Origin: Hyphomicrobiales bacterium
Lineage (GTDB): Bacteria; Pseudomonadota; Alphaproteobacteria; Rhizobiales; Rhizobiaceae
DNA length: 52,217 bases
Direction: 5' to 3'
Assembly: GCA_012842935.1 (NCBI GenBank)
Contig: DUSC01000281.1
Coordinates: 1-52,217 of the forward strand
Position numbers and translations under genes: made by a program
The notes under the pieces: model-generated
Databases searched by the model: none
What the model was told of the DNA's origin: nothing
What the model saw: the letters and a program-made list of their open reading frames with translations, nothing else
In this document: positions 26,319 to 34,061 of the stretch, one piece after another
How the letters are laid out: every line of letters starts with the position of its first letter
Position numbering within the stretch: position 1 is the stretch's first letter

Positions 26319-27335
26319 TCAGTATATGTCGTGCTTCAGGCCGCAGGCCTTGCAATAGGCCTCGTGGACCGGGCCGCGGCCCAGATGATGGCGGAAGCTC
26401 TTCATCTCGGCGAAATACGGAATCGGCGGGCGGACGGGGCGCTGCGGCGCATCGTCGAAATCGTCGAACAGCGTCTGAACGGTGACAACCACGCGCTCGG
26501 CATCCTCGCGATCCTTCCACTTGCCGAGGTCGATCTTGTACGAAGCCGCGAGATAATCCATGCCGGCCTCCCACAGCGGCCGCGCCTCGTCGGTGACGTG
26601 CTGCAGATAGTCGCGCAGGTCGCGGACGTCGTCCTTGGTCGAGATCGGTCCGTGGCCGGCGACGATTGTCTCGACGTCCATGTCGAGCACCCGGTCGCAG
26701 ACGTCGATCCATCGCTTCACCGGTCCGTACCAGGCGATCGAAGTGCCGCCGGTGAACAGGATGTCGCCGGTGTAGAGCACCTTGTCGTCGGGCACGTAGA
26801 TCAGCGCGTCGCCGAGAGAGTGCGAGGGGCCGACCTCGATCAGCTGCACCTTCTTCGATCCGACCATGATGTCCATGGTTCCCGAAAAAGTCTCCGTCGG
26901 CGGGGTCAGCGTGATGCCGGAGAAGTCGAAGGGCCGAAAGCATTCGCGCATGAAGACGCCCGCGCTGCCGAACTGTTCGGCGTTCAGGCAGATGTTCTGC
27001 AACATGGCCGGATCGAAGCGGGCGAAGTCGGTGACGGTGCCCTGCGTGGCGATGATGCGCGCGCCTTCGACGAGCTGATTGCCGAAGGTGTGGTCGCCAT
27101 CGGCGTGGGTATTGACGAGAATGTCGATCTTCTTCGCCGCCGGGACCGAGGCGCGGTAGGCGGCGAGCATCTCCCCGGTGAGCCTTAGGTCGAACAGCGT
27201 ATCGACCATGAGTGTCGCACCGCCGTCGACGATCAGGCCCGCGTTCGACCAGCCCCAGCTGCCGTCCGGGACGAGATAGGCGTAACAGCCGTTTCCGAGG
27301 TCGTGCATGCCTTTGGTGTATTGCCATTTGGCCAT
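26319..27335 (-). CDS. Metallo-beta-lactamase-fold hydrolase
   Basis: The 338-aa protein begins MAKWQYTKGMHDLGNGCYAY after a good GGAAAGGAAG. Its metal motif is THADGDHTFGN at about 76-86, in which the second His of HxHxDH is Asp. This is common in a subgroup of cyclase/quinoprotein-relay-like MBL proteins. Later ligands are likely in GPSHSLGD, YTGDILF and VAGHGP. Such enzymes hydrolyse thioesters, lactones or sulfate esters; the substrate here is unknown. The motif and extra C-terminal region (about residue 260 on, ending CKACGLKHDIY) differ from the AttM/BlcC lactonase. It lies between the TRAP permease (17 nt gap) and a beta-hydroxyacid dehydrogenase (7 nt gap). Confidence 0.82.
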   Translation of the reverse strand: MAKWQYTKGMHDLGNGCYAYLVPDGSWGWSNAGLIVDGGATLMVDTLFDLRLTGEMLAAYRASVPAAKKIDILVNTHADGDHTFGNQLVEGARIIATQGTVTDFARFDPAMLQNICLNAEQFGSAGVFMRECFRPFDFSGITLTPPTETFSGTMDIMVGSKKVQLIEVGPSHSLGDALIYVPDDKVLYTGDILFTGGTSIAWYGPVKRWIDVCDRVLDMDVETIVAGHGPISTKDDVRDLRDYLQHVTDEARPLWEAGMDYLAASYKIDLGKWKDREDAERVVVTVQTLFDDFDDAPQRPVRPPIPYFAEMKSFRHHLGRGPVHEAYCKACGLKHDIY

Positions 27336-27352
27336 CGGAATCTTCCTTTCCG

Positions 27353-28669
27353 TCAGATGAGCGCCGTGGCGAGCCACGGGAAGAGGAATACGATGACGAG
27401 AACGAGGAACATCATCGCTGCGAAAGGGGCGGCCCCGGCGAAGATATCGCCCAGCGTGACCGGGCTCGATGGCCCGAGCGTCGCCTTGACGACGAAGACC
27501 GCGATGCCGAAGGGCGGGGTGAGCAGGCCGATCTCGACCGCCAGGACGACGAGCACGCCAAGCCAGATCAGGTCGACGCCGGTGCTGGTGAGGATGGGCA
27601 CGGCGATCGGTAGGGTGAGCAGCATGATCGAGGCCGAATCGAGGATCGTGCCGAGCAGGATGACGACCAGCAGCAGCCCAATCAGGATGCCGTTCACGCC
27701 CATGCCGGAAGTGACGACCCAGTTTCCCAGCCATCCGGGCATGCCCGACATGGCGAGCATGCGGGAATAGAGACTGGCGCCGATGATGAGGAAGCATATC
27801 GACGAGGTGGTGTGGCCGGTCTGGACCAGCACCTGCCAGAAGCTCGCCCAGGTGAGCCGCCGTTTGGCGAGCGAGATGACGAGGGCGCCGAGCGCGCCCG
27901 CGGCGCCGGCCTCGGTCGGCGTGAAGTAGCCACCGTAGATGCCGCCCAGCACGAGAGTGACGAGGATGAGGATAGGCGCGATCTTGCCGGCCATCTCGGC
28001 CAGGCCCATGTTCTGTGAGGTGTCCCAGGTCTCTTCCTTGCGCCCTCCGATGAAGGACGGCCACCAGCGGCCCATGGCCAGGATGCCGGTGCAGTAGACC
28101 GTCGATAGCAGGATGCCCGGCAGGACGCCGGCGATGAACAGCGACCCGACCGACTGTTCCGTCAGCACGCCGTAGAGGATGAAGAGCAGGCTTGGCGGGA
28201 TCAGCATGCCGAGCACGGACGAGCCGGCGACGACGCCGACCGCAAAGCGCGGCGTGTAGCCGTGTCGGATCATTTCCGGAACGGCGACCTTGGTGAAGAC
28301 AGCGGCGGAGGCAATCGAGATCCCGGTGATCGCGGCGAAGACGGCGTTCGCGGCGACCGTGGCGATGCCCAGCCCGCCGAGGATCCTGCGGAATGTTTGG
28401 GCCGCGACCTCGAACGTGTCTCGGCCAATGCCGGCCACGGCGACGCGCAGGCCCATCAGGACGAACAGCGGGACCACGCCGAAAAGGTAGTCGCTGATGG
28501 AGTCCTTGAAGGCCAGGACCAGCATGTTCGAGGCGATGTCGAAATTTCCGCGCAGCACCCAGACGCCGATGAAGGAAAGCAGGATCAGCGCGACGGCGAC
28601 GTGCATGCCGGAATAGATCAGGACCAGCATGGCCGCAATCGACAGGAACGCGATGCCGACGCCGCTCAT
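27353..28669 (-). CDS. TRAP transporter large permease (DctM family)
   Basis: The 438-aa integral membrane protein has about 11-12 hydrophobic helices. Typical DctM segments are ITGISIASAAVFTKVAVPEM, GMLIPPSLLFILYGVLTEQS, YFTPTEAGAAGALGALVIS and ILLGTILDSASIMLLTLPI. With the small permease and the periplasmic binding protein it imports an organic acid using the sodium gradient. The start (28669) overlaps the small-permease stop by 4 bp. Confidence 0.93.
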   Translation of the reverse strand: MSGVGIAFLSIAAMLVLIYSGMHVAVALILLSFIGVWVLRGNFDIASNMLVLAFKDSISDYLFGVVPLFVLMGLRVAVAGIGRDTFEVAAQTFRRILGGLGIATVAANAVFAAITGISIASAAVFTKVAVPEMIRHGYTPRFAVGVVAGSSVLGMLIPPSLLFILYGVLTEQSVGSLFIAGVLPGILLSTVYCTGILAMGRWWPSFIGGRKEETWDTSQNMGLAEMAGKIAPILILVTLVLGGIYGGYFTPTEAGAAGALGALVISLAKRRLTWASFWQVLVQTGHTTSSICFLIIGASLYSRMLAMSGMPGWLGNWVVTSGMGVNGILIGLLLVVILLGTILDSASIMLLTLPIAVPILTSTGVDLIWLGVLVVLAVEIGLLTPPFGIAVFVVKATLGPSSPVTLGDIFAGAAPFAAMMFLVLVIVFLFPWLATALI

Positions 28670-29226
28670 TTCCTGCGCCTCGAGAGGAGCGACGCATCCG
28701 CCCAGGCCATGAGGACGAACTGGATCGCGGTTGCCAGGATGCCGAGGAAGACGAGGATGTAGAGGGGCCAGAGCGGGATCGTGAAGAAGCCAGGATTGCC
28801 CATGAAGTTGCGTTCCGGGCTCTGCCATGCGTGGGCGACGCTCGGCCAGTACTTCCATGCGATCAGGAACATCAGCATGCCGCCGGCGAGGTGGAAGAGG
28901 GCGAGCAGGGTCCGGCGGAGGCGCGGGGCGCGGCGCTCGAGGGCGTTGAGCAGCACGTCCGAGCGCGTCATCGAGCCGGAACGCAGCGTGTGGGCGAGCT
29001 GCAGGAAGACGATGCCGACGATGGAGAAGGAGACGAGCTCCGGCGTCCCGGCGATCGGCGCGTTGAGCGCACCGCGGCCGAGGACATCGGCGTTGATCAG
29101 CACCATCAGGCCGATGATCCATACGGTCCCTGCGGCGTTCATGATACCGATCACCCGCGCGAACGGTCCGGCGGGTACGGCATTGGGTGGCGCTTCGTCG
29201 CGCGGAAGGGCGGATTCACCCGCCAT
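28666..29226 (-). CDS. TRAP transporter small permease (DctQ family)
   Basis: The 186-aa protein has four hydrophobic helices with the DctQ pattern: VWIIGLMVLINADVLGRGAL, ELVSFSIVGIVFLQLAHTLR, a third around LLALFHLAGGMLMFLIAW, and a fourth at LYILVFLGILATAIQFVLM. It pairs with the DctM subunit. Two ATGs are possible. The one at 29226 has GGAG at proper distance, while for 29235 the same GGAG abuts the start codon. The gene overlaps dctM by 4 bp. Two strong stem-loops lie between it and the upstream binding-protein gene. Confidence 0.85.
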   Translation of the reverse strand: MAGESALPRDEAPPNAVPAGPFARVIGIMNAAGTVWIIGLMVLINADVLGRGALNAPIAGTPELVSFSIVGIVFLQLAHTLRSGSMTRSDVLLNALERRAPRLRRTLLALFHLAGGMLMFLIAWKYWPSVAHAWQSPERNFMGNPGFFTIPLWPLYILVFLGILATAIQFVLMAWADASLLSRRRK

Positions 29227-29270
29227 GGCGGTCATCTCCAGTGACGCGTTCGGCTCGAAGGCGGCGGATA

Positions 29271-29286
29271 CCCTCCGGCGGGAGGG
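29271..29286. terminator. Stem-loop between TRAP binding-protein and permease genes (permease-proximal)
   Basis: CCCTCC at 29271-29276 and GGAGGG at 29281-29286 form a perfect 6-bp stem with a GGCG tetraloop. With the neighbouring hairpin it could act as an attenuator or 3' mRNA stabiliser, so that the binding protein is made in excess of the permeases. Confidence 0.5.
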
Positions 29287-29295
29287 GATCCGATT

Positions 29296-29313
29296 GCGCG
29301 GCCGACGCCGCGC
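29296..29313. terminator. Stem-loop just downstream of the TRAP binding-protein gene
   Basis: GCGCGGC at 29296-29302 and GCCGCGC at 29307-29313 form a perfect 7-bp GC stem with a 4-nt loop, 8 nt after the dctP stop on the minus strand. Lack of a U-tract argues for partial termination or RNA protection rather than full termination. Confidence 0.5.
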
Positions 29314-29320
29314 GGGAGGA

Positions 29321-30403
29321 TCACTCCGCGAGATAGTCGCGCTCGAAGGTGAATCCGGCAGCCTTCAGGTTGTCGCGATAGGCCTCGAGAACTTTTCGGG
29401 CCGGCTCGCCGCGCGCTTCGGCGGCCTTGATCCAGGCTGCCGACGGATTGGGCAGGGCCTTGATCCAGGCCGAGCGCTCGGCCGGGTCGAACTCCACGAT
29501 CGTGCCGCCATTGTCGATCAGGGTCTTCTTCGCCGCCTCGTAGCGGGCTTCCTGTTCGTCGAAATAGGCCTTCGTGTAGGCGGCCGCGGCAGTGCGGAAT
29601 GCCGCCTTCACCTCCTCGTCGAACGTGTCCCATCGCTGCTTGGAGACGCCCATTCCGCCGATGTACATCGCGCCGAAATGAGTCAGGTTCCAGTTCGGCG
29701 CGACCTCGTACAGCTTCGCCGGAACGTTGGCCGTCATCCAGCCGATGTTGCCGTCGTAAACGCCGGTCTTGATGTCGTTGTAGAATGTCACGTAGCTGCC
29801 TTGCACGCCGACGGCTCCGGTGCCGGCAAGCCAGGCGAGGTTCGGGCCGGCACCGCCGAGCTTGACGCCGTTCATGTCGGCGATCTTGGCGAGCGGCTTG
29901 GTCGAGGCGATGTTGTAGTCGTCGATGGCGATGCCGCCGCCGATATAGACGACGCCGGTCGTCTCCTGGAGCTTGTCCAGCGCCCCTTCGGTTTCCGTCA
30001 GGGCCTTTTCTACCGCCGCCGTGACGCCGCGCGCATCCGCCGGCCCGAAGGGCATGGCGTAGGTCAGGTTGAGAAGGCCCATCGTGGCGGGGTTGAAGAC
30101 GCCGCTCATCTGTCCGACGTCCATGATGCCTTGCTGAAAGGCCTCGACCTCCGAGCCGAGCTTGACGATCGTGCCGCCGTAGCCCTCGGTCCAGTTGACC
30201 TTGTACTTTCCGGTCTTGGCGAGTTCGGCGTCGACGGTCGGGATGAAAGTCTCCTTGACGTGCTTGACCCAGAGAAAGACCTCCGGATGGCCGGTGGCGA
30301 TGGTGAGATTGAGCGCCTCCTGCGCCGAGACCGGCCCCGAGCCGAGTGCGATGGCGAGGGCGGCCACCCCGCCCAACAGTGCGTTGCGATACATCCTATT
30401 CAT
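29321..30403 (-). CDS. TRAP transporter substrate-binding protein (DctP family)
   Basis: The 360-aa periplasmic protein has a Sec signal peptide (to about residue 28, LGSGPVSAQ). The mature part starts with LNLTIATGHPEVFLWVKHVKE and contains the EVEAFQQGIMDVGQMSGVF segment and a GGAGPNLAWLAGTGAVGVQG ligand-binding region. The usual carboxylate-binding Arg motif of C4-dicarboxylate binders is not evident, so the ligand may be a different acid or alcohol. It is the first gene of the minus-strand catabolic operon and is divergent from a TetR regulator, which probably controls it. Confidence 0.9.
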   Translation of the reverse strand: MNRMYRNALLGGVAALAIALGSGPVSAQEALNLTIATGHPEVFLWVKHVKETFIPTVDAELAKTGKYKVNWTEGYGGTIVKLGSEVEAFQQGIMDVGQMSGVFNPATMGLLNLTYAMPFGPADARGVTAAVEKALTETEGALDKLQETTGVVYIGGGIAIDDYNIASTKPLAKIADMNGVKLGGAGPNLAWLAGTGAVGVQGSYVTFYNDIKTGVYDGNIGWMTANVPAKLYEVAPNWNLTHFGAMYIGGMGVSKQRWDTFDEEVKAAFRTAAAAYTKAYFDEQEARYEAAKKTLIDNGGTIVEFDPAERSAWIKALPNPSAAWIKAAEARGEPARKVLEAYRDNLKAAGFTFERDYLAE

Positions 30404-30464
30404 CCCGTTTCAGACAAGACGGCACTCCACCGGCCGGCCGGTCCGTGGACCGAACGGTAACACA

Positions 30465-30508
30465 TTTGAACAAGTTGACAAGAACTTTGATATGACGTTC
30501 AATTCAAA
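30465..30508. promoter_or_regulatory. Divergent promoter/operator between TRAP operon and TetR gene
   Basis: This AT-rich stretch has the inverted pair TTGAAC (30466-30471) and GTTCAA (30497-30502), with a flanking TTTGAA/TTCAAA echo. A TTGACA (30475-30480) lies between the arms. Its location between divergent genes makes it a plausible operator for the TetR protein encoded to the right. Confidence 0.5.
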
Positions 30509-30553
30509 TGATGTGCCGAGGCTCCTTGGCGCGCGAAACGTCGTCTGGCGGAC

Positions 30554-31261
30554 ATGTCCAAAGCGCGAAAAATCCAGCAGGACCAGAAGGTTGCTGTCAC
30601 CGAGACGACGCATCGCAGTTCCGCGGCGACGCGGGCGCGGATCGTCGAGGCCGCAGAGGCGGAGTTTGCCGATCATGGCTTCGACGGCGTCTCGGTTCGC
30701 CAGATCGCGCTGCGTGCCGACGTGCCGGTGGCGCTGATAAATTACCATTTCGGCAATAAGGAAGGGCTTTATCGTGCCATCTTCGAGATGCGCGCGCCGA
30801 TGATCGTCGACCAGCGTCTGGCCGGGCTGCGGCTCGCCGAGATGGAGCCCGATAGGGAACGCAAGGTCGAGATGATCGTCAAGGCCGTGCTGGTGCCCAA
30901 TCTGCACATGAGGAGCACCGAGAGGAACTCGAGCTATGCCCGCATCCTCGCACGGGAGGTTTCCGATCCCAAGTCGCACAACCGAAAGGTGATCGCCGAC
31001 TTCTTCGATCCGGTCGCGCACAAGGTCATGGAGGCGCTGCACCGCGCGCTGCCGGAGAGGACGATCGAGGAGATCAACTGGGGCTATCAGGCCATGCTCG
31101 GCGCCATGGTCTATACCATGGCCGATACCGGGCGCATCACCCGACTGTCCGGGGGACGCTGCGATCCCGAGGACGAAATGGCTACCGCCACCCACCTCGT
31201 GGCCCTTTTCAAGGCAGCGCTGCTCCACGCGCAGGTGCCGTCCGCGGCGAGGAAGGAATGA
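30554..31261 (+). CDS. TetR-family transcriptional regulator
   Basis: The 235-aa protein carries a TetR helix-turn-helix at about residues 25-75 (ATRARIVEAAEAEFADHGFD, VSVRQIALRADVPVALINYHFGN). A C-terminal domain of the type called CerR/YbiH-like follows (PDRERKVEMIVKAVL, and a late YQAMLGAMVYTMADTGR). It likely represses the divergent TRAP operon and perhaps the downstream hydrolase and ligase genes. The inducer is unknown, and could be the transported acid or its CoA ester. Confidence 0.88.
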   Translation: MSKARKIQQDQKVAVTETTHRSSAATRARIVEAAEAEFADHGFDGVSVRQIALRADVPVALINYHFGNKEGLYRAIFEMRAPMIVDQRLAGLRLAEMEPDRERKVEMIVKAVLVPNLHMRSTERNSSYARILAREVSDPKSHNRKVIADFFDPVAHKVMEALHRALPERTIEEINWGYQAMLGAMVYTMADTGRITRLSGGRCDPEDEMATATHLVALFKAALLHAQVPSAARKE

Positions 31262-31316
31262 CCGCTTGTCTCCGGCCCGGAAATCGAGCCGGACAGTTTT
31301 CGACGGGAGGAGACCG

Positions 31317-32303
31317 ATGAAGCTCGTAACCTATGAACGGAAGGGAAAGCCGCGCGCCGGCGTGCTCGTGGACGGCGACCGCAAGATCGTCGACCTGGCC
31401 GAAGCGCACAAGGAGGCGTTCGGCAGGAACTACGCGGCTTTCAGGTCCGTACAGGACCTCATCGAGGCCGGTGAAGAAGGCCTCGAACGGGCCAAGCAGA
31501 CCGTAAAGAAGGGCAGGAAGGACGCCTTCGCCAGGAAGGAGGTACGCCTGCTCGCGCCCGTCCCCGTTCCGATCCAGATTCGCGACTGCCTGTGCTTCGA
31601 GACGCATCTGAAGCAGTCCTTCGCCGCAGCGCGCCGGGTGCGCGCGAACGCCACGCCGGACCCGGAGGCGGCGCTGAAGGAGATGGAGCGCACCGGTGTA
31701 CTTTCCGTCCCGAAGACGTTCTACGAGCAGCCGATCTACTACAAGGCGAACCGCTTCTCGGTGATCGGCACCGAACAGGACGTGCTCTGGCCGAGCTACT
31801 CCAGGCTCATGGACTTCGAGCTCGAGTTCGGTTTCTATGTGGGCAGGAAGGGCGTGGACATACCGAAAGAAAAGGCGCGCGACCACATCTACGGCTACAC
31901 CATCTTCAACGACTTCTCGGCGCGCGATGCGCAGACCGCGGAGATGGGCGGCCAGCTCGGCCCGGCGAAGGGCAAGGACTTCGACTACGGCAATGCCATG
32001 GGTCCCTGTCTTGTCACCGCCGACGAGATCAAGGATCCGTACAATCTGACCATGATCGCCCGCGTCAACGGCGAGGAGTGGGGCCGCGGCAACTCCTCGA
32101 CCATGTACTGGAAGTTTGAGGACCTGATCGCCCACGTCTCTCGCTCGGAAACTATCTACCCCGGCGAGTTCTTCGGTTCCGGCACCGTCGGCAACGGCTG
32201 CGGGCTCGAGCACATGAAGTTCCTCAAGCACGGCGACGTCGTCGAGCTCGAGGTCGAGGGAATCGGCATCCTCCGGAACCGCGTGCTCGTCCGCGGGCAG
32301 TAG
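31317..32303 (+). CDS. Fumarylacetoacetate hydrolase-family protein
   Basis: The 328-aa protein has an N-terminal cap (MKLVTYERKGKPRAGVLVDG) and the FAH catalytic core from about residue 95. Likely metal ligands are in FETHLKQ, in the DFELEFGFYVG acidic pair and in the GYTIFNDFSARDAQ segment. The MGPCLVTADEI piece is typical of the family. Members are hydrolases, decarboxylases or hydratases in aromatic and sugar-acid degradation. The strong GGGAGGAG before the ATG at 31317 decides the start over 31266. An acyl-CoA ligase gene follows after 76 bp. Confidence 0.85.
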   Translation: MKLVTYERKGKPRAGVLVDGDRKIVDLAEAHKEAFGRNYAAFRSVQDLIEAGEEGLERAKQTVKKGRKDAFARKEVRLLAPVPVPIQIRDCLCFETHLKQSFAAARRVRANATPDPEAALKEMERTGVLSVPKTFYEQPIYYKANRFSVIGTEQDVLWPSYSRLMDFELEFGFYVGRKGVDIPKEKARDHIYGYTIFNDFSARDAQTAEMGGQLGPAKGKDFDYGNAMGPCLVTADEIKDPYNLTMIARVNGEEWGRGNSSTMYWKFEDLIAHVSRSETIYPGEFFGSGTVGNGCGLEHMKFLKHGDVVELEVEGIGILRNRVLVRGQ

Positions 32304-32379
32304 CAGGCTGGCGTCCTTCGCCCGTCTGGCTTCGCTGCCCGCGGGAGACAGGATCGCCGTAGACCAGCAGGGCCTATCG

Positions 32380-33888
32380 ATGAACCTCTATTCCATGTTC
32401 GCCGACGCGATCCGCCGGCGTTCCGCGGGCACCGCGATCGTCCACGGCGGACGATCCCTCGACTACGCCGGCTTCGACCGCGCAGCCGCGGCGGTCGGCG
32501 ATTTCTACCGAACGCAGGGCTGCGGCCGCGGCGACCGCGTACTCCTTTTCCTGAAGAACGGATTCGAATACCCGGTGCTGCTTCTGGCGGCGATCCGTGC
32601 CGGCATGGTCGTCGTCCCGGTCAATGCCAAGCTGCATCCGCGCGAGGTGGCCTGGATCGCCGGCGACGCCGCGCCGAAGGTGATCGTCACCCACGGCGAA
32701 CACGTCGCCGCGATTACGGAAGCGCTGTCGCAGGGGGTTGCGCCGAAGCTGGTGGCGATCGAGGACATTGCCCTTCCGGATCTCTCCGGCGAGGCGCCGC
32801 CGGCCGCTGACGTCGCGCCCGACGATCCGGCGTGGATCTTCTACACGTCCGGGACGACCGGGAAGCCGAAGGGGGCGACGCTCACCCACCGCAACCTCGT
32901 CTGCGCCACGGTCAATTGCCTCGCCGATATCTTTCCGTTCCATGCCGCCGACCGGGTGCTCCATGTCGCGCCGCTGTCGCACGGCAGCGGGCTCTACCTG
33001 ATACCCTCGCTGGTGCGCGGCGCCGAGAACATCATCTGGGACAGGCCGAGCTTCCAGCCCGACGAGGTGTTCGACGCCGTGGCGGCGCAGGGCATCACCG
33101 TCTTCGCCTTCGTTGCGCCGACCATGATCGTGCGCATGCTCGACGCCCGCCCGCGCGACGATCTCGGTTCGCTGCGGGGCGTGATCTATGGCGGCGCCAC
33201 CATCCACCTCGAGCACATCAAGGCGGCGGTGAAGCGCTTCGGCCCGATCTTCCACCAGCTCTACGGGCAGGGGGAGGCGCCGATGACGATCTCCTACCTG
33301 CCCGCCGCCGATCATGCCGGCGCAGACGACGAAACGCTGCTCTCGGCCGGCTATGTCCGCGCCGGCGTCGAGGTGCGCCTCGTCGACGAAAACGACCGGC
33401 CCGTTCAGCTGGGCGCGGACGGCGAGATCTGCGTGCGTGGCGACGTCGTCATGAAGGGCTACTGGGGCAACCCGGCGGCGACGGCTGCGGCGATCCGCGA
33501 CGGTTGGCTGCACACCGGCGACATCGGTCACTTCGATTCCGGCGGGCGTCTGCGCGTGCTCGACCGCCGCCACGACACGATCATTTCCGGCGGCACCAAT
33601 ATCTACCCGAAGGAGGTCGAGGACGTCATCGCCGCGCACCCGGCAGTGCGCGAGGTGATCTCGTTCGGCCTGCCCGACGCCGAGTGGGGCGAGAGCGTCG
33701 CAGTGGCGATCGTCGCCGACCCGGCGGCGAACCTTGGCGCCGCCGACATTCTCGCCTTCTGCCGCGAGAGCCTGGCGAGCTTCAAGAAGCCGAAGCACGT
33801 GTTTTTCGTCGACGACCTGCCGAAGAGCGCCTACGGCAAGGTTCTGCGCCGGACGCTGCGCGAGCGGTTCGGCGCGAGAAAGGGCTGA
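32380..33888 (+). CDS. AMP-dependent acyl-CoA synthetase/ligase
   Basis: The 502-aa adenylate-forming enzyme activates a carboxylic acid to its CoA thioester. Motifs in order are the P-loop YTSGTTGKPKGATLTHRN (about residues 155-172), the YGQGEAPM active-site segment (A5-like), GWLHTGDIGHFD (A7/A8 region), ISGGTNIYPKEVED, and the C-terminal catalytic Lys in LPKSAYGKVLRR. Related enzymes act on medium-chain, aromatic or malonate-type acids. Specificity cannot be read here. It is probably in one transcript with the TetR and FAH-family genes. Confidence 0.87.
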   Translation: MNLYSMFADAIRRRSAGTAIVHGGRSLDYAGFDRAAAAVGDFYRTQGCGRGDRVLLFLKNGFEYPVLLLAAIRAGMVVVPVNAKLHPREVAWIAGDAAPKVIVTHGEHVAAITEALSQGVAPKLVAIEDIALPDLSGEAPPAADVAPDDPAWIFYTSGTTGKPKGATLTHRNLVCATVNCLADIFPFHAADRVLHVAPLSHGSGLYLIPSLVRGAENIIWDRPSFQPDEVFDAVAAQGITVFAFVAPTMIVRMLDARPRDDLGSLRGVIYGGATIHLEHIKAAVKRFGPIFHQLYGQGEAPMTISYLPAADHAGADDETLLSAGYVRAGVEVRLVDENDRPVQLGADGEICVRGDVVMKGYWGNPAATAAAIRDGWLHTGDIGHFDSGGRLRVLDRRHDTIISGGTNIYPKEVEDVIAAHPAVREVISFGLPDAEWGESVAVAIVADPAANLGAADILAFCRESLASFKKPKHVFFVDDLPKSAYGKVLRRTLRERFGARKG

Positions 33889-34061
33889 TGTGCCGCCGCT
33901 CCCATGCCGTGCGCCGGCGAAAGACGGCTGCGCGCGAATGTCCTATTCATACGTTTACATACCGGCTGTAGTCTGGTTCTTCAATCGCATATCCGGCATC
34001 GCGCTGATGGCGGTGTTTGCACGTCCATGAACCCTGCGGGTCGACAGACGAGGACTTCCAG

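Noticed and set aside
26319..27335. MBL-fold hydrolase as the missing AttM/BlcC lactonase of the hydroxybutyrate locus
   Set aside because: It sits in a different operon 15 kb away, has HADGDH instead of HxHxDH, and has a long C-terminal region unlike AttM.
26319..28697. Reading the MBL-fold hydrolase as a 792-aa protein extending through the TRAP permease
   Set aside because: The upstream part is out-of-frame permease sequence. A clear ribosome-binding site and ATG at 27335 give a 338-aa family-length protein.
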